The notes below the pieces were generated by a model that searched no databases, was not told the DNA's origin, and worked only from the letters and a program-made list of their open reading frames with translations. From Weissella ceti (GTDB lineage Bacteria > Bacillota > Bacilli > Lactobacillales > Lactobacillaceae): 64,000 nucleotides of DNA. The stretch spans positions 558,001 to 622,000 of the forward strand of contig NZ_CP074441.1 of assembly GCF_018394055.1 (NCBI RefSeq), written 5' to 3'. Below are positions 10,074-19,447 of the stretch, in pieces (within the stretch, counting starts at the first letter, position 1; every line of letters begins with the position of its first letter). A program made the translations under genes and the position numbers.

Positions 10074-10280
10074 ATGGCTTTAGACGAAAAGATGGATGGA
10101 CTAAAGGATCAAGCAACTGGTAAGGTGAAGGAAGTTTCAGGTGCAGTTACTGGAGATACTAAAACCGAAGTTGAAGGTAAGGCTGAAGGACTATTGGGAA
10201 AAGCTAAGAATGCTGCTTCTGATTTGAAGGACAAGGCTGCCGACGTTGTAGAAGACGTTAAAGAAAAGTTTGATAAGTAG
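10074..10280 (+). CDS. CsbD-family stress protein
   Basis: A 68-residue, highly charged protein made of repeated Lys/Asp/Ala-rich amphipathic segments (KMDGLKDQATGKVKE, then GDTKTEVEGKAEG). This is the full-length CsbD domain, abundant in bacteria under general stress; molecular function unknown. A very strong AAGGAGG site and a good promoter suggest high expression, and it has its own terminator. It is part of a block that separates polA from mutM, which are usually adjacent in relatives. Confidence 0.88.
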   Translation: MALDEKMDGLKDQATGKVKEVSGAVTGDTKTEVEGKAEGLLGKAKNAASDLKDKAADVVEDVKEKFDK

Positions 10281-10348
10281 TCTATAAAACTTATCCCACT
10301 CACAACGATTCATTGCCCCCTATAAATGAAGTTCGCGAAGATTGGGAT

Positions 10349-10385
10349 AAAAAAACACGTAGCCAAGAGGTTACGTGTTTTTTTG
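10349..10385 (+). terminator. Rho-independent terminator after csbD
   Basis: Stem AACACGTAGCC/GGTTACGTGTT (one G-T pair) with an AAGA loop and a seven-T run. The A-run on the left could also serve the oppositely oriented gene downstream. Confidence 0.88.
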
Positions 10386-10420
10386 TCTTTGCAGAAGTTA
10401 TATGAATCATGTTAGTAGGG

Positions 10421-10747
10421 CTAGTTAATAAAAGTTGTATTCTTTGCTTTCCAGTCTTCTAACTTAATGCTTACCCAGAATCCATAAATACCTAGGGTAA
10501 TAATTATCAATAGTAGCCACTTTATCCAATTTACAAATAAACCAATCGCTGAGCCATTAAAGCGCATACGATGTCCGTCAATAACCGTATGATTAATTTT
10601 CCAACCATATACTAAACAAAGTGCCCAAGGGTACAATAATCCAAATGAACAAATCGTCAAAATGCCACCAAGAAGTGACCACCCAATCAACGCAAACAGA
10701 CCACCGTCAAAAAAAGATTGACGACCATATTTCATCTCAGGTCCCAT
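10421..10747 (-). CDS. Small DUF898-like membrane protein
   Basis: A 108-residue protein with two or three hydrophobic helices, the motif YPWALC after the first, and a G-W-K-x-N-H-T-V-I-D-G segment characteristic of DUF898/YjgN-like proteins. The start at 10747 is chosen because AGGAGA lies between it and the upstream in-frame ATG at 10765. Function unknown; cytoplasmic-membrane location expected. It is convergent with csbD and probably monocistronic. Confidence 0.72.
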   Translation of the reverse strand: MGPEMKYGRQSFFDGGLFALIGWSLLGGILTICSFGLLYPWALCLVYGWKINHTVIDGHRMRFNGSAIGLFVNWIKWLLLIIITLGIYGFWVSIKLEDWKAKNTTFIN

Positions 10748-10823
10748 AACAAATCTCCTAAACATATTTTTTATGAAACTTTATTATACCGGAAAATCAA
10801 CCTAAAAGTGATCATTTATATCC

Positions 10824-11234
10824 TTAATTTAAAGTTGTATACATCCGTGGATTATTAACTCTGAGATCTTTTTTAATGTGCTTTTTTGCATCCACATTCT
10901 CAAATACTGATAAGTCACCAGGGTATTCTCGAATAATTGCAAAGGCATATTTAGCGATGTCTTCTTCAGTGAGATGATGTTTGTCTAGTTTTGAACGAGC
11001 GATGACAACATTAAGCACACGATTGTGTTGTTCAAATTCCACAATGGCCGCAGCATATTCTTCGTCATCAATATGCGGGTGAAATTCTTTAAACCAATGA
11101 TTTAATGCGTGAACTTGTCTATCAGCTAGATGATTAACATCTTTTGGCGCATTTGGCTCACTACCGATGGCAAAGTACATTACCAATAAAATAACGACTG
11201 AAAAAATTAAGCCGCTAATTTGGTCCTTATTCAT
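10824..11234 (-). CDS. Membrane-anchored protein of unknown function
   Basis: A 136-residue protein with one N-terminal helix (about 5-25) and a soluble remainder rich in His, Asp and Glu, probably outside the cell. The ATG at 11234 has a TAGGAG site 8 bases upstream; the longer frame to 11282 has none. No family is recognised. The C-terminal part is mainly helical with no Cys or catalytic pattern. It is divergent from mutM. Confidence 0.65.
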   Translation of the reverse strand: MNKDQISGLIFSVVILLVMYFAIGSEPNAPKDVNHLADRQVHALNHWFKEFHPHIDDEEYAAAIVEFEQHNRVLNVVIARSKLDKHHLTEEDIAKYAFAIIREYPGDLSVFENVDAKKHIKKDLRVNNPRMYTTLN

Positions 11235-11491
11235 ATGTAAACTCCTAATATGTTTGTAACTCTTAATATCTATGTATGTCATTAAGTAGGGAAGGGCGTC
11301 GTGTCTAAATTAGCACGCATTTGTCTATTATAGAGCATAAAGTGTTGTTATTTTAACTTTTACATGAAAACTTTAAAATAACATTGAAAGCAGAAGACAT
11401 GTTTCAAACATAGGAGCATACGAAATAGCATTTAGGATATTGTTCAGTTTATAATCACGTCGGTGTCTATATGGGATAGGACAGGGCTTTA

Positions 11492-11500
11492 TGATATAAT
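11492..11500 (+). promoter_or_regulatory. Extended -10 promoter of mutM operon
   Basis: TGATATAAT at 11492-11500 is a perfect extended -10 (TGn TATAAT) without a good -35. The rest of the interval 11235-11611 is AT-rich and holds no gene or clear structure that I can support. Confidence 0.6.
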
Positions 11501-11611
11501 GAGAACTATTAAAATCTAAGTTTTGCACATAAATTGCAATCAAAACGTATCCATATAAAGTCAAAGGGAATGACCAATGGATAGACGTTATCGCTCAGAG
11601 AGGAGAAACAC

Positions 11612-12448
11612 ATGCCTGAACTACCCGAAGTCGAAACTGTCCGTAAGGGATTGAATCGTTTAGTCCAAGGAAAGACAATTGAATCCGTCGAGGTGCGCTG
11701 GGATAAAACGATTTCAAATATGAGCCCAGAAGAATTCGATGCTGAGATAGCAGGTCGTGTTATTGAAGTTGTTGAGCGCCGCGGTAAGTATTTATTGTTC
11801 CGTCTTTCTGGTAAACAAACCATGGTATCGCATTTACGTATGGAAGGTTCATACTACACGATGCCTGCGGGAACTGAACCTGGTAAGCATGACTTAGTGA
11901 CTTTCAAATTAGATGACGGCGTTGATTTGTTCTATCGTGATACCCGTAAATTTGGGCGTATGACTTTAGTGCCAAATGAGGCCGTCATGACGGTTGCTGG
12001 ATTAGCTAAGATTGGGCCTGAACCAACAGTAGAGGATTTGAGTCTTGAATATATGACCCAAATTTTCGGTAAATCAAAGACAGCCATTAAGCCTTTCTTA
12101 TTAGACCAAAGTAAAATCGCTGGGATTGGCAACATTTATGCCGATGAAGTTTTATGGCAAACAATGATTCATCCACTGACAAAAACCAACGATGTTACGC
12201 CCACAGAACTGGCAGAGTTACGCCTAAACATTATTAATGAAATGGCACGTTCAATTGCCCATCACGGAACAACCGTACATAGTTTTACTGATGCCTTTGG
12301 TGAAGCTGGTGAATTCCAAAATGAACTTGAAGTATATGGCCGTAATGGCGAACCTTGTCTGCGCTGTGGGACACCCTTGGTAAAGATAAAAGTTGCACAA
12401 CGCGGAACAACATTCTGTCCCGTTTGTCAGATACAAAAGGAGTCATAA
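11612..12448 (+). CDS. mutM: Formamidopyrimidine-DNA glycosylase
   Basis: A 278-residue Fpg glycosylase/AP lyase that removes 8-oxoguanine and formamidopyrimidines. The protein starts MPELPEVET, giving the catalytic N-terminal Pro2 and Glu3 after Met removal. A conserved Lys (KYLLF) and the H2TH segment (QSKIAGIGNIYADE) follow. The C-terminal zinc finger has C249, C252, C269 and C272. It overlaps coaE by one base (TAATG), indicating translational coupling. Confidence 0.96.
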   Translation: MPELPEVETVRKGLNRLVQGKTIESVEVRWDKTISNMSPEEFDAEIAGRVIEVVERRGKYLLFRLSGKQTMVSHLRMEGSYYTMPAGTEPGKHDLVTFKLDDGVDLFYRDTRKFGRMTLVPNEAVMTVAGLAKIGPEPTVEDLSLEYMTQIFGKSKTAIKPFLLDQSKIAGIGNIYADEVLWQTMIHPLTKTNDVTPTELAELRLNIINEMARSIAHHGTTVHSFTDAFGEAGEFQNELEVYGRNGEPCLRCGTPLVKIKVAQRGTTFCPVCQIQKES

Positions 12449-13041
12449 TGTATAAGCTAGGATTAACGGGTGGAATCGCGACTGGAAAGTCTACCGTTAG
12501 TGATTATTTACGTCAACAAAACATTCCAGTTATTGATGCAGATGCCGTATCACACGACGTCCTGAATACGGATCAACGCGTCTTAACCGATTTGCGTGAA
12601 ACTTTTGGCGATAACATTTTTATTGACGGAAAATTATCACGACCACAATTGGGTAAAATCGTCTTTGGTAATCTAAAAGCCTTAGACAAACTAAACAAAA
12701 TTACGCATCCTCGTATTTTTGAACGTATTAATGAAATCGCTGAAGAATTAGCTTTAGCTGGCAACACGTTTATTGTGTACGATTTGCCTCTGTTGTTAGA
12801 ATCCCCAAGTCCGGTCACATTTGACGGTATTATGGTCGTGACAACCAATGCAGACCATCAACTAAAGCGCCTAATGGCGCGTAATAATTTATCACCAGAA
12901 GATGCGCAAAAGCGCATTGATTCACAAATGCCCATCGCTGAGAAAGTGAAACTTGCAGACTTTGTCATTGACAATGATGGATCAATTGATGAGACCTATA
13001 ACCAAGTGCAACAAGTACTAGAACAAATTACACATGCATAA
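12448..13041 (+). CDS. coaE: Dephospho-CoA kinase
   Basis: A 197-residue kinase for the last step of coenzyme A synthesis. The P-loop G8-S15 (GGIATGKS) is at the N-terminus, and DADAVSHDVL, the DLPLLLE core and the lid HQLKRLMARN follow. The start at 12448 shares its A with the mutM stop codon and has AAGGAG upstream. In many relatives nrdR lies between coaE and dnaB; it is absent here. Confidence 0.93.
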   Translation: MYKLGLTGGIATGKSTVSDYLRQQNIPVIDADAVSHDVLNTDQRVLTDLRETFGDNIFIDGKLSRPQLGKIVFGNLKALDKLNKITHPRIFERINEIAEELALAGNTFIVYDLPLLLESPSPVTFDGIMVVTTNADHQLKRLMARNNLSPEDAQKRIDSQMPIAEKVKLADFVIDNDGSIDETYNQVQQVLEQITHA

Positions 13042-13061
13042 AGAAATCTGAGGAGGTCAGT

Positions 13062-14381
13062 ATGGCTGCTTTTGCTTTACATCAACGTTATCATTTACAG
13101 CACTCAGCTGACTTAACTACCGAACAAATCACGGCTTTAAGCCAAGTATATCTACCAATTATTGGTCACGATGCATTTGTCTTATATATGTACTGGCAAA
13201 CAATGCCAAAGCAAGCCGGTTTATTGAACCACACCCAATTGATGAATATGACCAATTTAGGTCTAAAAACTTTTGAATCAAGTCGCCAACAATTAGAAGG
13301 GTTGGGGTTATTAAAAACCTACCAACAAGACTTATCAAACGATACACAGTGGACATATGTTTTACAATCACCCATGACAATGCCACAATTTTTATCAGAT
13401 CGTTTATTGACAAGCTTGTTAACCCATTATGTTGGTGAAACGACCGTGCAACAATTAGTTACGATGGTACAAAGCCAAGATGTAGTCCCATCTGGTAAAA
13501 ACGTTTCGCGTTCATTTTTCGATATTATCGGAGATAATGCTTTTACACCGCTACAACAAGCACCAATGAATCATCAAGTCACGCCAACAGTGACAAAAGT
13601 ATCTACTAGCAACCAACTTGATCTTAAATTGATGAGCCAAATGTTGGCATCTTTTGCTGTGCCAATGACTGAATTAAAGGCCAAAGAAAATGAACTCCTG
13701 ATTGAAAAGAAGCTATACGGTTTGTCAGACACTGAACTAGTCCGATTGATTCAACAACATTTAACGGTTGATCATACAATCGACATTACCGCATTGCGTA
13801 AGACACTACAAAAGGGTGTCACAACGGGACAGAAGAAACCTTTGTCATCAGTTCAACTCAATACACCTGACACAGAAGTAACGACAGAACCTAGCGTGCA
13901 ACCGAAAAATGCAGCCGAAGCGTTAATGCAACAAGTCCGAACGGCTAGTCCCATTAGTTTCTTACAAGCATTGCGTAAGCATAATAACGGATTCATTACA
14001 GATGCCGAAGTTAAATTATTAAATGACATTGCGCAATTGAATACACTTCCTAACGAAGTGATTAATGTGTTGTTGTATGAATTGACTGTTACTCAAAAGA
14101 AAACAACGATTAATCGCAACTATATGCAAGCAATTGTTAATGATTGGGCACAAGCACAGATTAAGACTGCACCAGCAGCCTTCGAATATCTAAAAGCTCG
14201 CTCAACAAAGCAACGTGAGCAGATGCAACAGCCTAAAACTTACTATAAGCAACCAACTCGTCGTCATGTACAAGAAAAACGCCCCGATTGGTCAAAACAA
14301 ACTGTTGCGAAAGTTTCATCAGCTGATAAAGAAGCAGCAGCTAAGTTAATGGCTGAATTCCAAAACGAGAAAAAGGAGTAA
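13062..14381 (+). CDS. dnaB: Replication initiation and membrane attachment protein DnaB
   Basis: A 439-residue homolog of Bacillus DnaB, the primosome protein that with DnaD and DnaI loads the replicative helicase. Residues 1-120 form the winged-helix-like N-terminal region (SQVYLPIIGHDAFVLYMYW), and a DnaD-like helical domain (about 295-385) contains the family pattern around INVLLYELTVTQKK...NRNYMQAIVNDWAQ. The lysine-rich C-terminus is normal. An AGGAGG site precedes the ATG; dnaI follows after 3 bases. Confidence 0.88.
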   Translation: MAAFALHQRYHLQHSADLTTEQITALSQVYLPIIGHDAFVLYMYWQTMPKQAGLLNHTQLMNMTNLGLKTFESSRQQLEGLGLLKTYQQDLSNDTQWTYVLQSPMTMPQFLSDRLLTSLLTHYVGETTVQQLVTMVQSQDVVPSGKNVSRSFFDIIGDNAFTPLQQAPMNHQVTPTVTKVSTSNQLDLKLMSQMLASFAVPMTELKAKENELLIEKKLYGLSDTELVRLIQQHLTVDHTIDITALRKTLQKGVTTGQKKPLSSVQLNTPDTEVTTEPSVQPKNAAEALMQQVRTASPISFLQALRKHNNGFITDAEVKLLNDIAQLNTLPNEVINVLLYELTVTQKKTTINRNYMQAIVNDWAQAQIKTAPAAFEYLKARSTKQREQMQQPKTYYKQPTRRHVQEKRPDWSKQTVAKVSSADKEAAAKLMAEFQNEKKE

Positions 14382-14384
14382 CCT

Positions 14385-15335
14385 ATGGCAGATCAACAAC
14401 TGACTAATATGGGTGATGCACTAAAGACTATTCTAAGTACGAACAACTTAGGCGGTCGTTTTGCAGCCATTCAAGAAAAAGTACTATCTGACACTGAAGT
14501 GGTTTCATTTTTAGAAGCACACGCAGACCAAATTACCCCCGATATGATTCGCCGTGATTTCTCAGTCCTGTTTGAATTTGTCGATCAACGTGACCGCGCA
14601 AAAAATGGTCAATTTGTCGTTCACCGTGGGTATAAGCCTGTCTTGTCGTTCAATGAACATCAAATTACGGTTCTTTACCAACCAGATGAAGAAACAATCA
14701 ACAAGCGATTGCATGAACAAACAGGTAACATGGTTAAAACAGTCGCCATGTCTGACAAAATGGTTAGTCGCGCTAGCTTAAATGATTTTTCAGTTGATGA
14801 TGATGATCAAGCGCTGGCGTTAGTTGGTGTATTAAACTTTATTCGTCAATATGATCCAAAGTCACCAACCTATCAAAAGGGACTTTATTTGCAAGGTCCG
14901 TTTGGGGTTGGTAAGACACATTTGATGGCAGCCATGGCCAATGCATTTGCCAATAAGGGTGTGCCAGTTACATTAGTGCATTTCCCGAGCTTTATTAACG
15001 AACTAAAGGCAAGTTTTGATAAGCCAGGTGTCAGTTTAACTGATCAATTAGCCGCTATTAAACAAGTGCCAATTCTTGTCTTGGATGATATTGGCGCAGA
15101 ATCATTATCTGCTTGGAGTCGTGACGATATTTTCGCCGTTATTTTGGAATATCGTATGCAAAACGAATTACCAACATTCTTCACATCAAACTTTTCAATG
15201 GCAGCCTTAGAAAAAGACTTCTTACCATTCTCAAAGGATGGTCAAGAACCTTTGAAAGCTGATCGATTGATGCAACGTGTGCGTTTCTTAGCCTCAGAAA
15301 CACCAATGCACGGAACAAATAAGCGTCTACCTTAA
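14385..15335 (+). CDS. dnaI: Primosomal helicase loader DnaI
   Basis: A 316-residue AAA+ helicase loader with a helical N-terminal domain and an ATPase core: P-loop around 171-179 (GPFGVGKTH), Walker B LVLDDIGAE, then the sensor TSNFSM. The length matches the family. It overlaps the next gene at the stop/start (TAATG), so the YibE/F proteins are likely co-transcribed with the primosome operon. Confidence 0.92.
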   Translation: MADQQLTNMGDALKTILSTNNLGGRFAAIQEKVLSDTEVVSFLEAHADQITPDMIRRDFSVLFEFVDQRDRAKNGQFVVHRGYKPVLSFNEHQITVLYQPDEETINKRLHEQTGNMVKTVAMSDKMVSRASLNDFSVDDDDQALALVGVLNFIRQYDPKSPTYQKGLYLQGPFGVGKTHLMAAMANAFANKGVPVTLVHFPSFINELKASFDKPGVSLTDQLAAIKQVPILVLDDIGAESLSAWSRDDIFAVILEYRMQNELPTFFTSNFSMAALEKDFLPFSKDGQEPLKADRLMQRVRFLASETPMHGTNKRLP

Positions 15336-16438
15336 TGACTCATCCAATCGTTAAACGTTTACGTCCTTGGCTGTTACTAATCTTAGTAACGCTAGGGGCG
15401 TTTCTGTTTTTAAAGCACGATACATATTTGTATCAACAGCCAGTTGCGACGATCACTGAAGTCAAAACGACTGAGGCAAGTGATACCAGTGATCAATTTG
15501 GTAATCAGGTGCAACAATTTGACCAAGCAATTAAAGCCAAAATCATGAACGGTAGTCGTCATGGCACGATGATTCAATTGAATAATCAGTATGACAGTTC
15601 ATTAGCACTGACAACCGAATTGAAAGCAGGGCAGCAATTATTTATTCGTGAAGGTGATAAAGACATCTGGCAAATCCAAAATACTAAGCGTGACTACATT
15701 TGGTTGCCCATTTTAGTCTTTATTTTGGGATTAATGGTTATTTTGTTTGGCAAAAGTCGGCAAAAATTACTTATTTCAACATTAATGAACGTTTGTTTAT
15801 TTATTTTGTTCATCTTTTTAGACTTAAATCTAGGGAATTCAAGTATTTTTGCTGTTTTTATTGGTTTCGCCATTTTGGCAACACTATTAACAACGGGTAT
15901 TTTACTAGGTTTTCGTTCCCATCTGACGTGGATTATTAATGCGACGGTATTAACAACCGGGTTAATAACCACATTGTTAGCCTTAATCGTATTCTGGCTG
16001 ACCAATGAAAAGGGGATTTACTATGAGCACATGGATTTTGTAACACAAGATCCGGCAAGCCTCTTTTTAGCCGTTACATTGGTTGGACTACTGGGTGCAT
16101 TATTGGATGAAGCAACTGATATGACGGTCGCGATTGATGCATTAGTACAATCGCGTCCGGATATGAGTTGGCAAGCTATTGTACAGGCTGGACGTGAAAT
16201 AGGACAAACTATCTTTGGATCACTTAATAACGTTCTACTGTTGATTTTTATGGCCGAACAAATCCCGCTAGCAATTCTGTATTTGCGCAATGGTAATTCA
16301 TGGGATTATACGTTTGCTGCGACATTGTCACTAGGTTTAATTCAAACATTAATTAGTGCCATTGGTATTGTTTTGACCGTCCCAATTGGACTAGGCTTCA
16401 TTTTAATTTTCCGTCGTTGGTCAGGAGGTAAACTATGA
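15335..16438 (+). CDS. YibE/F-family membrane protein (first of pair)
   Basis: A 367-residue membrane protein: one N-terminal helix (about 11-25), an external beta-rich domain (about 35-115), then seven or eight transmembrane segments with the LLGALLDEATDM motif characteristic of YibE/F. These two-gene units are common in Firmicutes; the transported compound or function is not known. It overlaps the second gene by ATGA. Confidence 0.82.
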   Translation: MTHPIVKRLRPWLLLILVTLGAFLFLKHDTYLYQQPVATITEVKTTEASDTSDQFGNQVQQFDQAIKAKIMNGSRHGTMIQLNNQYDSSLALTTELKAGQQLFIREGDKDIWQIQNTKRDYIWLPILVFILGLMVILFGKSRQKLLISTLMNVCLFILFIFLDLNLGNSSIFAVFIGFAILATLLTTGILLGFRSHLTWIINATVLTTGLITTLLALIVFWLTNEKGIYYEHMDFVTQDPASLFLAVTLVGLLGALLDEATDMTVAIDALVQSRPDMSWQAIVQAGREIGQTIFGSLNNVLLLIFMAEQIPLAILYLRNGNSWDYTFAATLSLGLIQTLISAIGIVLTVPIGLGFILIFRRWSGGKL

Positions 16439-17199
16439 GCGTCGCCTTGAGTTTAGGGTTTATTCTATTAATTTTAATGTGTGTCATTGGTGGTTTTAAG
16501 GGCTTGGGGGCGTTCATTAGCTTAGGTCTCAATATCATTATGCTGATTATTGTGATGACTTTATTGAGTTGGGGGTTCAATCTCTACATCGTTACTGGTG
16601 TAGGGGCTATCTTGATTCTAACCGTCACGATTTTAAGTTCTGGTACTGACGAAGATACTGCGATAAATGCCATGGTTGTGAGTTTAACGATTATGTTGAT
16701 GCTAATGCTCGTCATCGTTCCAGTGATTCATTGGGCCCAAGCATATGGTTTTGCTGGTGAGCACGCCTCAATGCTTGAGAGTCTATCGTTAACAATTCCA
16801 GTTAACTTTATGAATTTGAGCATTGCTGCTGCGTTATTAGCAACATTAGGGGCTATTTCTGAAGCAAGCGTTGCCTTTTCTTCAACATTAACGTTTATCT
16901 ATAAGGATGTAGAGCAGCCTAATTTAACAAAATTGTATGAAGCGAGTCGACAAGCAGGTTTATCTATCGTTGGGACAGCCGTTAATACTGTCTTATTTGG
17001 TTTTTTCGCTGAATTTTTAGGTGCGGCATTGTTATTCGCTAAACTACAGTATACTTGGGCCGAAATCATTAATGCGAAGTTGTTTGTCGCAACGATGTTG
17101 TCCGTCTTATTTGCAATTTTAGGTGTGTTATTAGTTTTACCAATGACATTACTGTACTTTTATTACCAGCACAAAGATTCAACACGTAAATCAGCTTAA
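16435..17199 (+). CDS. YibE/F-family membrane protein (second of pair)
   Basis: A 254-residue hydrophobic protein with about seven helices and the paralogous LATLGAISEASVAF segment. It lacks the external domain of its partner. GGAGG lies just upstream and the 4-base overlap suggests the two form one complex in the membrane. Function unknown. Confidence 0.8.
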   Translation: MSVALSLGFILLILMCVIGGFKGLGAFISLGLNIIMLIIVMTLLSWGFNLYIVTGVGAILILTVTILSSGTDEDTAINAMVVSLTIMLMLMLVIVPVIHWAQAYGFAGEHASMLESLSLTIPVNFMNLSIAAALLATLGAISEASVAFSSTLTFIYKDVEQPNLTKLYEASRQAGLSIVGTAVNTVLFGFFAEFLGAALLFAKLQYTWAEIINAKLFVATMLSVLFAILGVLLVLPMTLLYFYYQHKDSTRKSA

Positions 17200-17210
17200 A
17201 GCCGCATATC

Positions 17211-17231
17211 TAGCATAAAATATGCTAAAAT
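17211..17231 (+). promoter_or_regulatory. Promoter with overlapping palindrome upstream of ArlRS-like genes
   Basis: An extended -10 (TGCTAAAAT, 17223-17231) overlaps the perfect inverted repeat TAGCATAAAATATGCTA (17211-17227). The arrangement suggests binding of a dimeric regulator, possibly autoregulation, but no test is possible here. Confidence 0.4.
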
Positions 17232-17280
17232 AAGTGGGAATACAGGAATCAGATGGTTCCAAGAAAGCTTGGGTAAAGAG

Positions 17281-17973
17281 ATGACCAATAAAGTATTGAT
17301 TATTGAAGATGAAGACAACTTGGCACGATTTGTGGAACTAGAACTTCAACACGAAGGTTATGAAACACAAATTAAGGACAATGGTCGTGGGGGCCTTGAT
17401 GAAGCGCTAGCCAATGACTATGATTTGATCTTGCTTGATTTGATGTTACCTGAACTAAGTGGGCTAGAAGTGGCTCGTCGTTTGCGTGAAGTTAAGAACA
17501 CACCAATCATTATGATGACCGCTCGTGATTCAGTTTTGGATCGTGTTTCTGGTCTAGACTATGGGGCCGACGACTACGTAGTAAAGCCATTTGCTATTGA
17601 AGAATTACTAGCCCGATCACGTGCGCTACTACGTCGTATTGATATTGAAACAGTAGAACATGGTGCTACCAAGAGTGTAGTGACTTACCGTGATCTAACC
17701 ATTGAAAAAGAAAATCGCATTGTCCGTCGTGGGGAGGACATCATTAACCTGACAAAACGTGAGTATGAATTACTACTTATTTTGATGGAAAATGTCAATG
17801 TGGTGCAATCACGGGAAGAATTACTTAAGAACGTTTGGGGTTATGACGCAGATATTGAAACCAATGTCGTCGACGTATACATTCGTTACTTGCGTAATAA
17901 GATTGATCAAGCAGGCGCACAAACATCTTACATTCAAACAGTTCGCGGAACTGGTTACGTTATGCGTCAGTAG
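17281..17973 (+). CDS. OmpR-family response regulator, ArlR/CovR-like
   Basis: A 230-residue regulator with receiver residues E9-D10, phosphoacceptor D53 (LLDLMLP), MMTARDS and the K of VVKPF, followed by a winged-helix domain with LTKREYELL and RTVRGTGYVMR. The sequence resembles ArlR of staphylococci and CovR/CsrR of streptococci (ENLARFVELELQHEGY-type start). ATG 17281 is preferred over TTG 17269, though neither has an ideal ribosome site. Its kinase follows 16 bases downstream. Confidence 0.82.
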   Translation: MTNKVLIIEDEDNLARFVELELQHEGYETQIKDNGRGGLDEALANDYDLILLDLMLPELSGLEVARRLREVKNTPIIMMTARDSVLDRVSGLDYGADDYVVKPFAIEELLARSRALLRRIDIETVEHGATKSVVTYRDLTIEKENRIVRRGEDIINLTKREYELLLILMENVNVVQSREELLKNVWGYDADIETNVVDVYIRYLRNKIDQAGAQTSYIQTVRGTGYVMRQ

Positions 17974-17989
17974 ACAATAGGGAGAACTA

Positions 17990-19429
17990 ATGGCTATTTT
18001 AAAAACCATTACAAAAAGAGCACCTGATGACCGGCCCATTTCGCTACAACGTAAATGGACATTCGGTTCTATCATTGGTGTTTTTTTTGTATTCATTACA
18101 TTCGCCTGGTTTCTAATCACTGCATTTTCTAATCAACTGATTCAAACCGAAAAGGTGAACTTAACCGCATCAATGGAGACTGTTGCGACTGAATTACAAC
18201 GATTTAAGACAGATGACCTAACTGTTAATAATGTTGATAAGTTGAATGAAACGATGTCTCCCGCTGTCCAACAAATGACACGGGCTGACTATCAATTCAC
18301 GATTTACAATGATTCAGCGACACAAATTTATCCCTTCAAACAAAACGAATATCCGTTTAAAAAGGGGACTAGTTTTGATTTAAAGCAAATTAACCATAAT
18401 TACGAATCACGATTAGTCGCTGAACAACCTTTGTACAATCGTGGGGGAGACTTAATTGGTTATTTGCAAGGAGTCAACACACTAGCAACCTTACATGCAA
18501 CGTTTAAGCGTATTTATTTGATTATCTTAGTATCAATTGTGTTAGGGCTGATTCTACTGTCTATTTGGAATTATTGGCTGGTCAACTATCTGACACAACC
18601 GGTTAAGGCGATGACGAATCTTGCGGATGAAATACGTCGTGATCCCAATTCACCAGAACGGGTCACGATTACAACACGTCATAATGATGAATTAACCGGG
18701 TTGGCCTCACTGTTAAACAGCATGCTAGATCAAATTCAAAGCTTTATCTCACAACAACAACGTTTCGTCGAAGACGTCTCGCACGAATTACGTACACCCG
18801 TTGCGATTGTCAAAGGACATATGGAATTGTTGAATCGTTGGGGAAAAGACGATCCTAAGATTTTGGCAGAATCAATTGAAGCCTCGTTACAAGAAATTTC
18901 ACGTATGCAAGGACTTGTCCAAGAAATGTTAGATATGACTCGGGCTGATCAAGTTGAATTAGCATTCAAAAAAGAGAACACTGATGTACGCCAAGTCGTG
19001 CAAACCGTGTTTGCGAACTATCAAATGATTACGCCTGATTTCACATTCTATCTTGATGATGACTTGAACAAGCCAACGTTTGTGAATATGAGTCGTGATC
19101 ATTTAGAACAGATTCTAATTATCTTGACCGACAATGCCGTTAAATATAGTCAAACACGTTTAGAAATCCACTTTGCAATGGCTAAACATGGTCATTTCGT
19201 GGAAATTGCAATCCAAGACTTTGGAGAAGGGTTAACACCAGAAGATGCTGATCACGTCTTTGATCGTTTCTTCCGTGTTGATAAAGCCCGCTCACGTAAG
19301 CAAGGTGGTAATGGGCTAGGATTAAGTATTGCCCAAAAGCTTATTGAAGGATATGGCGGTCAAATTTGGCTCGAATCCGCTATCAACGAGGGGTCAATTT
19401 TCCATATCAAGTTACCCATTAACAAATAA
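17990..19429 (+). CDS. Sensor histidine kinase, ArlS/CovS-like
   Basis: A 479-residue kinase with two membrane helices (about 28-48 and 178-198), an external sensor domain of about 130 residues, a HAMP domain, HisKA with H265 in SHELRTPVAIV, and HATPase_c boxes (DNAVKYSQ, DFGEGLTPED, GNGLGLSIA). It should pair with the regulator immediately upstream. In relatives this type governs surface, autolysis or envelope-stress genes. Confidence 0.85.
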   Translation: MAILKTITKRAPDDRPISLQRKWTFGSIIGVFFVFITFAWFLITAFSNQLIQTEKVNLTASMETVATELQRFKTDDLTVNNVDKLNETMSPAVQQMTRADYQFTIYNDSATQIYPFKQNEYPFKKGTSFDLKQINHNYESRLVAEQPLYNRGGDLIGYLQGVNTLATLHATFKRIYLIILVSIVLGLILLSIWNYWLVNYLTQPVKAMTNLADEIRRDPNSPERVTITTRHNDELTGLASLLNSMLDQIQSFISQQQRFVEDVSHELRTPVAIVKGHMELLNRWGKDDPKILAESIEASLQEISRMQGLVQEMLDMTRADQVELAFKKENTDVRQVVQTVFANYQMITPDFTFYLDDDLNKPTFVNMSRDHLEQILIILTDNAVKYSQTRLEIHFAMAKHGHFVEIAIQDFGEGLTPEDADHVFDRFFRVDKARSRKQGGNGLGLSIAQKLIEGYGGQIWLESAINEGSIFHIKLPINK

Positions 19430-19447
19430 TAGGAAAGAAGTAGTTAT

